Below are positions 42,630-49,098 of a stretch of DNA of 49,098 nucleotides, one piece after another (the first letter of the stretch is position 1; every line of letters begins with the position of its first letter). The DNA is from Beijerinckiaceae bacterium (GTDB lineage Bacteria > Bacteroidota > Bacteroidia > Chitinophagales > Chitinophagaceae): NCBI GenBank assembly GCA_903970475.1, contig CAJCIQ010000243.1:1-49098 (forward strand), in the 5' to 3' direction. The notes below the pieces were generated by a model. The model was not told the DNA's origin and did not search any database. It was given only the letters and a program-made list of their open reading frames with translations. Position numbers and translations under genes: made by a program.

Positions 42630-42989
42630 CTAATGATTCGACACGAACTGTAGATTGGTCTCTTCTTTATAGATGACATAGGCTCTCTTCCATGGATCAT
42701 CATTGATTAAGCGCCATTTATGACCGGATCCCGTATCATCCTGGGCAATTAGAATTTCCCCAGGGTTAATGATGAAGGTTTCCCCGCTGGCCATGGTGAA
42801 CTCCAGGACTCCAGACAAGGTGATGACATATTGGCGATGAGGGGCCCCATGCCAGTCGTAGCTGGAGTGGGGAGGGGATTCGTTGAAATGTATCTCCGAT
42901 ACTTCCGCTGAAGCCCCTGTTATCAATGTTCCTTTTTCCACATGGGAGTTTCCATCAGCGCCCGTGAATAACCGGTAGGCCACGATCAT
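42630..42989 (-). CDS. Cupin domain protein
   Basis: A 119-residue small cupin. The two cupin motifs are recognisable in [20 protein letters not shown] and [20 protein letters not shown] with GHKWR. His residues in the first motif could hold a metal. Its start overlaps the stop of the malate:quinone oxidoreductase gene by four bases (ATGA), so they are one operon. Confidence 0.82.
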   Translation of the reverse strand: MIVAYRLFTGADGNSHVEKGTLITGASAEVSEIHFNESPPHSSYDWHGAPHRQYVITLSGVLEFTMASGETFIINPGEILIAQDDTGSGHKWRLINDDPWKRAYVIYKEETNLQFVSNH

Positions 42990-44485
42990 AGGGCAATGTT
43001 TTCAATGTGAAGGACGGAAGCCGTTTCTGCCCTGACCTGATGGCAAAGGGTAGGGTTTTTAATCAGGGATTGCCCATAAGTGGGGATCATTTTTAGCAGC
43101 CTGCTTTGCCAATCACTGGTCGCCAGCCGGTCTTTAAAGCAACGTTGCAGCACTTCCAGCATGATCCACACAGAAGTAGAAGCCCCCGGAGAGGCGCCCA
43201 GCATGGCGATAATGGAACCATCAGCAGCACCTACGAGTTCTGTACCAAATTGTAACACGCCTCTATACTGAGGGTCCTTTTTAATGATTTGCACCCGTTG
43301 GCCGGCTACGGCTTCCTGCCAATCCTTTTCCTGGGCCAAAGGATAAAACGCCTTTAATGCCTCAAAGCGTTGATGGGCCGTTTCGAGTACCTGACCTACC
43401 AGGTATTTTTCCAGGTCATAATTATCCCTGCCCACGGCCAGCATGGGCAAAATATTGCTCCATTCTATGGATTTAAACAGGTCCAGAAAGGAGCCGTGTT
43501 TGAGGAATTTGGTCGAAAAACCCGCATAGGGTCCAAACAAAAGGGACACCTTACCATCCACATTGCGGGTATCGAGGTGAGGCACGGACATGGGGGGTGA
43601 ACCGACATCTGCTTTTCCATATACCTTAGCGTGATGTCTGGAAGTGATCTCCGGGTTGTCGCAGCGTAGCCAGATCCCGCTTACGGGAAAGCCCGCGTAT
43701 CCTTTCACTTCCGGAATCTCTGTTTTTTGTAGTAACGGCAAGGAACCACCGCCCGCACCAATGAATACAAAGTTGGCCCTGGAAGAAAAGTGCATCCCGG
43801 AGTTTTCATCTTTGAAGTGTACCTTCCAGCGTTTTCCGTCTTTGGTAATATCTTCTGCCTTGGCTTGGTAACGGATCGTAACCCCTTCCATTGTTTTGAG
43901 GGCATTCATCAGGATGCGCGTCAAGGCGCCATAATCCACGTCGGTGCCCGTACGCATGCGTGTGGCAGCCACTGGTTCCGTGGCATCCCGGCCTTCCATA
44001 ACCAGGGGAAACCAATCCATTAATTCGTTTTTTTCCTCGGAATACTCCATTCCTTTGTACAGCGGATTTGCCGTGAGGGCTTCGAATCGCTTTTTGAGAT
44101 AAGCTATATTATCCGCCCCTCTAACCAAGCTGAAATGGGGTACGGAATGCAGGAAGGCCTGAGGGTCTGGTATTACCCCTGTCTTAACCCAATAAGACCA
44201 AAGTTGACGGGAAAGGTCATACTCTGTATTTACTTCCAGGGCCTTGGCAATTTCAATATGGCCGTCGGCCGCTTCAGGGGTATAATTTAATTCGCAAAGC
44301 GCTGCGTGACCCGTACCTGCATTATTCCAGGCATTGGAGCTCTCCAGGGCAGGGCTTTCCAGAATTTCATAAATTTCGATGGTAAGTTTGGGATCCAGTT
44401 CTTTGAGTAACACAGCCAGTGTAGCGCTCATAATACCTGCCCCGATCAGAATCGCGTCGGGGTGGTTGACGGGTGAATTCATCAT
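42986..44485 (-). CDS. mqo: Malate:quinone oxidoreductase
   Basis: About 499 residues from the ATG at 44485 ([20 protein letters not shown]); a longer frame to 44563 adds an unlikely leader. The FAD-binding motif [20 protein letters not shown] and the family segments [40 protein letters not shown] and [20 protein letters not shown] match MQO. The enzyme oxidises malate to oxaloacetate at the membrane and passes electrons to quinone. The cupin gene is coupled downstream, and the broken MarR gene lies 95 bp upstream on the same strand. Confidence 0.94.
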   Translation of the reverse strand: MMNSPVNHPDAILIGAGIMSATLAVLLKELDPKLTIEIYEILESPALESSNAWNNAGTGHAALCELNYTPEAADGHIEIAKALEVNTEYDLSRQLWSYWVKTGVIPDPQAFLHSVPHFSLVRGADNIAYLKKRFEALTANPLYKGMEYSEEKNELMDWFPLVMEGRDATEPVAATRMRTGTDVDYGALTRILMNALKTMEGVTIRYQAKAEDITKDGKRWKVHFKDENSGMHFSSRANFVFIGAGGGSLPLLQKTEIPEVKGYAGFPVSGIWLRCDNPEITSRHHAKVYGKADVGSPPMSVPHLDTRNVDGKVSLLFGPYAGFSTKFLKHGSFLDLFKSIEWSNILPMLAVGRDNYDLEKYLVGQVLETAHQRFEALKAFYPLAQEKDWQEAVAGQRVQIIKKDPQYRGVLQFGTELVGAADGSIIAMLGASPGASTSVWIMLEVLQRCFKDRLATSDWQSRLLKMIPTYGQSLIKNPTLCHQVRAETASVLHIENIAL

Positions 44486-44580
44486 GGTCTGATTGTCCGA
44501 TAAAAGTACGTATTTTGATGGATTTGATATTGGGCAGGTTGATATACACGCTTCTTTCAGCAACCTGGGCTTCAGGGTGG

Positions 44581-45024
44581 TTAGCCTTTGACGGTTTCGG
44601 TCATCCTTTTGATGAGCTGAAGGGTTGCTTCAACGGTTTCCATATCCACATCGTGCGCAGCTTGCCCATAGAGATCGGCGGCCCAGTGCTTCATTTCTTC
44701 CCATGTAGCCCTGCCTTTATCGGTCAGGTAGATCAGCTTATTTCTTCTGTCAGACTCGTCTTCAACGCGTATAACCATGCTCCTTTTGCTTAGGTTGTCT
44801 ATGAGGTAGGTCATGCCGGATTTATCCCTAAGGGTGAGATCGGCTATCTCCTACTGATTGATGCCATCCTGCTTACCCAGACAGGCCAATACTTCCAGCA
44901 TTTCAAAAGTGATGTTTAATCCACTTTCACGGATGCGTTGCTGAAGGCGTCTGCGTACCTGATTTTTCAAATCAGCCATCGCATGTCCCAGTTCCAGGGC
45001 TAGTTCGCTTTTTGATTTAGTCAT
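44581..45024 (-). pseudogene. MarR family regulator with amber codon
   Basis: One frame of 147 codons has a single TAG at 44851-44853 after EVLACLGKQDGINQ, followed in frame by EIADLTLRDKSGMTYLIDNL, KRSMVIRVEDESDRRNKLIY and the family's C-terminal helices. The winged helix-turn-helix is therefore split; the codon would fit Gln (CAG to TAG). Neither piece can bind DNA alone. It lies 95 bp upstream of mqo on the same strand, and may have regulated it. Confidence 0.85.
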
Positions 45025-45139
45025 GGTTACCATACCCTAAATATAAGATTAGTGTTCGTGTAATTGTATCATTTTTAGGGTTGCGGCGCTTTACGGGTTC
45101 CCCTCGATTTTGGTGCGGATGGATTCGGTAATTTGCGGT

Positions 45140-46315
45140 ATGAATTATGTCCTTTTTGCCTCGATACCAGTAGCCTTCCTATTGGGATGGCTACTGGCCA
45201 AAGTCCGATATACTGCCGCTTTAGCCAAAGCCGAGGCCGATGTTCAGGCCCACGCTATACGCCTGCAAGCCCAGGAGGCACAGGTTGGTCATTTGCAACA
45301 AACCTTCGGCGCGACTTTCGAGAATTTGGCCAACCGCATATTTGATCAGAAAACCGCCAAATTTACGCAGCTCAATAAGGAGAACATGCAGGCCATGTTA
45401 GACCCTTTGGGTAAATCCATTGTTGAGTTTAAAGAGCAAGTGAGGCAAGCTTATGTCTCCGAGTCGAAGGAACGTTTTTCTTTGGGTGAGCGGGTCAAAG
45501 AATTGGCGTTGTTGAACCAACAACTTAGCCAGGAAGCCCATAACCTTACCCGGGCCCTTAAAGGAGAATCCAAGACCCAGGGTCGTTGGGGGGAAATGAT
45601 TCTGGAATCCATTTTAGAGAAATCAGGCCTCCGCAAGGGGGAAGAATACTTTATGGAGCATCAGCTTTTTGATGCTTCTGGGCGGCCCCTCAAAAATGAA
45701 TTTACAGGTAGCCGGCTTCGTCCGGACGCCCTTGTTAAATATCCCGACGAACGCCACGTCATCATAGATGCGAAGGTCTCCCTCAATGCGTTTATACGTT
45801 ATACCGAAACCAATGATCCGTTGGAATTAGCTGCCCATGTGCAGGCCATCAAAGGGCATATTCAGGAATTGAATGTAAGGGCTTATGATGACTATCACAA
45901 GTCACTGGATTTCGTCATGATGTTCATACCTAACGAAGCAGCTTACATGGCCGGACTCCAGAAGGATCCGGAGCTCTGGAGCTATGCCTATGACAAGCGC
46001 ATTCTACTGGTGAATCCTACCAGTCTTATTGTGAGCTTAAAGCTCATTCTCGATCTCTGGAAAAGAGAATACCAGAATCGCAATGCACAGGACATTGCCG
46101 ATAGGGGTGGAAGGCTCTATGATAAATTTGTGGGCTTCGTCACCAATCTGCAAAGGGTAGGGACTGCACTCGGTGTCGCTCAGTCAGCCTATGATGATGC
46201 GTTTAAACAACTCAGTACGGGCAAGGATAATTTGGTCCAGCAAGCGGGGAAACTCAAGGATTTGGGCATCAAGGCGAAGAATGAACTCCCGGAGGCTTTG
46301 AGGGATGGGGAATAA
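45140..46315 (+). CDS. rmuC: RmuC family DNA recombination protein
   Basis: About 391 residues: an N-terminal hydrophobic helix (YVLFASIPVAFLLGWLLA), a coiled-coil of roughly 100 residues rich in Gln, Ala and Glu, then the RmuC nuclease-like domain (KTQGRWGEMILESILEKSGL, RLRPDALVKYPDERHVIIDA with K in DAKVSLNAF, MMFIPNEAAYMAGLQ). The domain belongs to the PD-(D/E)XK superfamily. RmuC limits recombination at inverted repeats in E. coli. In-frame ATGs at 45110 and 45119 are possible earlier starts. Confidence 0.92.
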   Translation: MNYVLFASIPVAFLLGWLLAKVRYTAALAKAEADVQAHAIRLQAQEAQVGHLQQTFGATFENLANRIFDQKTAKFTQLNKENMQAMLDPLGKSIVEFKEQVRQAYVSESKERFSLGERVKELALLNQQLSQEAHNLTRALKGESKTQGRWGEMILESILEKSGLRKGEEYFMEHQLFDASGRPLKNEFTGSRLRPDALVKYPDERHVIIDAKVSLNAFIRYTETNDPLELAAHVQAIKGHIQELNVRAYDDYHKSLDFVMMFIPNEAAYMAGLQKDPELWSYAYDKRILLVNPTSLIVSLKLILDLWKREYQNRNAQDIADRGGRLYDKFVGFVTNLQRVGTALGVAQSAYDDAFKQLSTGKDNLVQQAGKLKDLGIKAKNELPEALRDGE

Positions 46316-46418
46316 GGGACTCTACTTTACCCGGTTCAAGAAAATGGTCCGTCAGGCCGTCCGGGTGAAGTGGAACATTCTACTACCTAGGGTCCGTTCA
46401 CGTCTGGAATATTTAATG

Positions 46419-46874
46419 TTACATTCGTGCTGGGATCATTTTCCTGGTATTCATAATACCTGCATTCTTTAAATGGGAGTTCACTGGTGATTTCAGTTTG
46501 TAAGGCTTGTTAAAAAGTTCTTGAGCAACTTTAAAGTGATCAGCCAATTTTCTAATCACCTCTCTGGATAATCCACGCCGATAGTTAAGAATGTCCGATA
46601 ATAGGCTCTTACTGATCTCCAAGGTTGCTGCAAGGTTGACGGCCTTGAGCTTATTTTCCCTCATTAGATAATTCAATAATTCTATAGGGTCAGCTTCTGA
46701 AAATGTATTGTGTTCCTGATCCCATTTTTCGATGAGTAATGTCAAGAGTTCTATAGTATCCTGATCTTCCTTTGATTTTTTCTTAATCATGACAATTTCT
46801 TCCAGTCGGTCGCAGTACAGCTTATACTGTTCCAAAGTCTTTATTACTTTATATTGCAGGGTTCGCATATCCAT
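46419..46874 (-). CDS. higA: HigA-like antitoxin (XRE HTH)
   Basis: A 151-residue protein with an N-terminal helical part (LQYKVIKTLEQYKLYCDRLE) and an XRE helix-turn-helix (VNLAATLEISKSLLSDILNY, RRGLSREVIRKLADHFKVAQ), as in long HigA antitoxins. It follows the toxin-like frame by 5 bp in the usual toxin-first order of higBA. It appears complete. A palindrome upstream of the operon is its likely operator. Confidence 0.82.
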   Translation of the reverse strand: MDMRTLQYKVIKTLEQYKLYCDRLEEIVMIKKKSKEDQDTIELLTLLIEKWDQEHNTFSEADPIELLNYLMRENKLKAVNLAATLEISKSLLSDILNYRRGLSREVIRKLADHFKVAQELFNKPYKLKSPVNSHLKNAGIMNTRKMIPARM

Positions 46875-46879
46875 CTTAT

Positions 46880-47143
46880 TTAATAGAGATTAATTGAATA
46901 CTGCTTGTGGTCATTACACAGTTTAGTATAGGCTCCATGGGTTCCTATCCAACAAACAAAAAAAAGATGTGCTTGCTTTTGACCAAACACGAAATGGCAA
47001 ATAATTCTATAATTATTACCTCCTATATCAAATACCACTCGATCACAATTCTTGCCCAATATATCTGCCGCTCCAAAAGTTTCCTTAATGAGGATTCTAA
47101 TATATGAAATGTTGAGATAATGTAAGGTTTGATTTCTTTGCAC
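46880..47143 (-). pseudogene. higB: HigB-like toxin, N-terminally truncated
   Basis: The recognisable part begins at IKETFGAADILGKNCDRVVF and continues DIGGNNYRIICHFVFG, VCWIGTHGAYTKL, matching the last two thirds of HigB2-type mRNA interferases. About 40-45 residues of the usual N-terminus are missing. The only start is a GTG leading into unrelated sequence (MQRNQTLHYLNISYIRIL). It is probably inactive, while the antitoxin gene is intact. Confidence 0.65.
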
Positions 47144-47184
47144 TGTTGAGGTGACCCTTGGGGTAGATATTAGGCAAGTCCGGA

Positions 47185-47207
47185 AATTATAGCTATTAGC
47201 TATAATT
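47185..47207. promoter_or_regulatory. 23-bp palindrome, candidate HigA operator
   Basis: AATTATAGCTA (47185-47195) and TAGCTATAATT (47197-47207) are perfect 11-bp arms around a single T. It stands about 40 bp upstream of the toxin-like frame, where HigA-family antitoxins bind palindromes to repress their own operon. Confidence 0.6.
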
Positions 47208-47355
47208 AATACACTAGGAGGGGGTTATTTACCGGGGGTATGAAATGTTTTACAATGATTTATAGAGTTAAATACCTACGTATTTACACGTAGCCCACAA
47301 TTGACTATAAAATGGACGTTTAAACTTTTATATTTACATATACTGTCAAGCGGTT

Positions 47356-47751
47356 ATGGCTCGTTTAATTTGGGATTTAAGGCTCTGGGATGGCTCTCTG
47401 GTATGCGCGGCTGCAAGCCAGGATGTCCTTCCTTCCTTTGATTGCCTGATATTGAGTAGATACCCTCCCGTACCACCGCTTTATGATATTGATTTCTCAG
47501 AGCTGGTTGAGACATTTGGATACCTTATTTACGAGTTTATGCTTAATCCAGATCAGGATTACACCCTAACCAGATGGAAAAAATTTGATGGGATTATTGA
47601 TTTGCCGGTCCTCCAGGATCCGTACCATGTCTTTTTGATCCTTACTCCGGATGCAACCCCTGGGAACCATAGCTTTATTTCTGAGCGCATGAGGCAATTG
47701 GCGGAGAACTTTGCTTTGGGCTCCAAAAGGGGATTTGTATTAGAAGTGTAG
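47356..47751 (+). CDS. Hypothetical protein
   Basis: A 131-residue protein. The first 40 residues look variable; the later part (DIDFSELVETFGYLIYEFML, YTLTRWKKFDGIIDLPVLQD, FLILTPDATPGNH) looks folded and soluble. No family is recognised. The upstream 200 bases are AT-rich and hold the HigA palindrome and a CTACGT/ACGTAG dyad at 47276-47293. The sigma factor gene follows 114 bp downstream. Confidence 0.5.
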   Translation: MARLIWDLRLWDGSLVCAAASQDVLPSFDCLILSRYPPVPPLYDIDFSELVETFGYLIYEFMLNPDQDYTLTRWKKFDGIIDLPVLQDPYHVFLILTPDATPGNHSFISERMRQLAENFALGSKRGFVLEV

Positions 47752-47865
47752 GAAGAAATGGTATTTTTTGCATTACAATATTCAGGAACAATATTGTAAT
47801 TTGTAGGAAATCAATCCGAACATTTAAAAACTACGTAGGATTCATGATTTTAAACATATATAATC

Positions 47866-48486
47866 ATGCTAACTAACGATACTACCTTCGAACAAGTAGA
47901 AGATTTGCTCTACGGAATTAACCGTAATGACAAAAGGGCTTTTGCTGCTTATTTCGATAGTACATCTGCCACCATTGCGGCCAATATCAAAGGTTGGCTC
48001 AATGGAAATCTTCACGAAGCGGAAGAAATTACCAATGACGTGTTTTTTCGCCTTTGGAATATGCCTGGTAAGAGCTTTACTTCCCTGGAACAGGTGGAGA
48101 ACTGGTTGATTCAAATCGCCATGACGCGGGCGAATTACCACCGTCTTCTTTCCAAGAAGGCACGTAACTCCGAGCAGCATTTTGTAGATGCCACGGGTGA
48201 ACGGGTGGTGGAAAATCTCTCCATATCCCAGGAAAGGGCTGTCCTCAGGTCTCAGAGAACGGAGGCTATGAGAAAGGCATTGGATGATCTTCCGCGTCAG
48301 CAAAACATGGTGGTCAATTTGTTTCTGGATGGTTATTCTGTTCCTGAAATAAGCAGAATGACTTCTCTTAATCAACAAACCATTCGGAACTATAAAAACC
48401 AGGCAAAGGATAACCTGAAAAAGTTACTCGGTGGCCTGGGAAGTATTATGATCATAACCGCGCTGCTTCTGAACCTTTGGAGGTAG
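47866..48486 (+). CDS. FecI-type ECF sigma factor
   Basis: A 206-residue ECF sigma factor of the Bacteroidota FecI-like type. Region 2 is seen in DKRAFAAYFDSTSATIAANI, EAEEITNDVFFRLWNM and SLEQVENWLIQIAMTRANY; region 4 in LDDLPRQQNMVVNLFLDGYS with ISRMTSLNQQTIRNYKNQ. It ends in a hydrophobic C-terminal tail (IMIITALLLNLW) common in this group. The anti-sigma gene follows at 48539. Confidence 0.9.
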   Translation: MLTNDTTFEQVEDLLYGINRNDKRAFAAYFDSTSATIAANIKGWLNGNLHEAEEITNDVFFRLWNMPGKSFTSLEQVENWLIQIAMTRANYHRLLSKKARNSEQHFVDATGERVVENLSISQERAVLRSQRTEAMRKALDDLPRQQNMVVNLFLDGYSVPEISRMTSLNQQTIRNYKNQAKDNLKKLLGGLGSIMIITALLLNLWR

Positions 48487-48538
48487 ACATTGTACAAAAG
48501 ATTTGAGGGGCTGGAAGTAGAGCGCTTTAAGCACCAGC

Positions 48539-49098
48539 ATGCTGAAACTCAGCGAACAAAAGCAGTTGGCATACCTCCTGCAAAAGTACATTTTTAGCCA
48601 GGCGAAAGGAGATCAATTATCGACTGAAGACCAGGATGCCCTAGATCAATGGCGGGGAACAAGCGAGGAGAACGAAGCTTTGTTTCATAGCCTGACGGAT
48701 AGGAAACAGTTGCGTGCGGACTTGAACGAATTGGCTTATATCCAATCCCGGGTAAAACGGAGATGGGATAAACTTTCGCCGCTTTTAACAAATGAACAGA
48801 CTACCCGAAGGAATCGTTCTTCTCTCATTGTATCTTTATCCATAGCGGCTTGTGTGGTGGGTGGTTTGCTGGTTTGGTTCTTTTGGCCGGCGAGTAAACC
48901 GATGGAAGCAAATGCTATATCCAATGTGCAATCCGTAGCATCTGCCAGTCACTCGATTGGGGAGTTGGTATATGCGGATGGGGTTAGGGTACGATTGGAT
49001 AGTGTAGGTGTGGGGAGCGTGTTGAGCGAGGAGGGAACGGTGATCAGGAAGGTAGATTCTTCGACCCTGCAATACATCTCGGGATCAGCAGGGATAAG
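48539..49098 (+). CDS. FecR-type anti-sigma factor, 5' part
   Basis: The ATG at 48539 opens a frame that runs past the window end. It has an N-terminal cytoplasmic region (LSEQKQLAYLLQKYIFSQAK, STEDQDALDQWRG), one transmembrane helix (LIVSLSIAACVVGGLLVWFF) and the beginning of the periplasmic part (GELVYADGVRVRLDSVGVGS). This is the FecR layout of Bacteroidota, in which the pair usually controls a SusCD-like outer-membrane uptake system. Such genes would be expected beyond the right edge. The product is complete only outside the window. Confidence 0.85.
   Translation, partial: MLKLSEQKQLAYLLQKYIFSQAKGDQLSTEDQDALDQWRGTSEENEALFHSLTDRKQLRADLNELAYIQSRVKRRWDKLSPLLTNEQTTRRNRSSLIVSLSIAACVVGGLLVWFFWPASKPMEANAISNVQSVASASHSIGELVYADGVRVRLDSVGVGSVLSEEGTVIRKVDSSTLQYISGSAGI

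Noticed and set aside
2936..45024. Genome-wide reassignment of TAG to Gln
   Set aside because: Intact genes such as the AraC, carboxylesterase, response regulator and reductase genes end in TAG at their natural ends, and other genes are broken by TAA and TGA as well.
1..49098. Insertion sequence or prophage as the cause of gene decay
   Set aside because: No transposase, integrase, phage gene or flanking terminal repeats were seen at the damaged loci.

Overview
The window looks like a chromosomal segment of a Bacteroidota bacterium, most likely of the Chitinophagaceae type. Pointers are a FecI-type ECF sigma factor followed by a FecR-type anti-sigma factor, a DUF6934 gene, PD40 and DUF1579-like secreted proteins, 'SCKK'/'ACKK' lipoprotein signals, and the Bacteroidota -7 promoter element TAnnTTTG in front of several genes. 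No rRNA, tRNA, CRISPR array or insertion sequence was recognised. The assignment rests on gene families and promoter style, not on a marker gene.

Layout. 1-4.7 kb: end of an unknown gene, then a minus-strand run of alpha/beta hydrolase, DoxX-like protein, Crp/Fnr regulator and GNAT acetyltransferase, divergent from a MocR-type regulator with an in-frame amber codon, then an orphan response regulator. 4.9-8.7 kb: decayed PD40 and M23 peptidase genes, a SnoaL-like protein, a secreted Trp-rich repeat protein and an ECF sigma/RskA-like anti-sigma pair. 8.8-13.7 kb: oxidoreductase/AraC divergent pair, stress genes (CsbD, YciE/DUF892), remnants of VOC and DUF4440 genes, an MHS-family transporter. 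13.8-16.2 kb: a broken RecQ helicase-phosphoribosyltransferase gene plus a DprA-like gene, a remnant of a probable defence module related in composition to ShosTA. 16.2-26 kb: carboxylesterase, membrane proteins, a broken lipoprotein, TlpA thioredoxin divergent from a kinase/OmpR-type regulator pair, DUF4440 protein, SDR/HxlR divergent pair, YncE-like propeller. 26-32 kb: a sigma region-2-like fragment, a small HTH-like protein, a reductase/DGPF/ECF42-type cluster, a TetR-controlled membrane pair, a tandem-domain secreted protein. 32-41.3 kb: GT9 glycosyltransferase, DUF2147, an NmrA-like/nucleosidase fusion, a reductase, MpaB-like oxygenase, truncated DUF2809, darcynin-like protein, a lectin-bearing lipoprotein, sterol desaturase-type hydroxylase, broken amidohydrolase and YiaA/B genes. 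41.4-49.1 kb: DUF6934 with a coupled 52-residue partner, LUD, cupin, malate:quinone oxidoreductase, MarR with an amber codon, RmuC, a HigBA module with a truncated toxin, and the sigma/anti-sigma pair running off the end.

The most striking property is the density of damaged genes: about fifteen loci carry nonsense codons, frameshifts or internal deletions beside intact neighbours. Lesions include TAG, TAA and TGA substitutions and losses of tens to hundreds of codons, so simple homopolymer sequencing error does not explain them all. Many small regulator-target pairs (MocR-GNAT, AraC-oxidoreductase, HxlR-SDR, TetR-membrane pair, two-component-TlpA, HigBA) have recognisable repeats in their shared or upstream promoter regions, which are listed as candidate operators.
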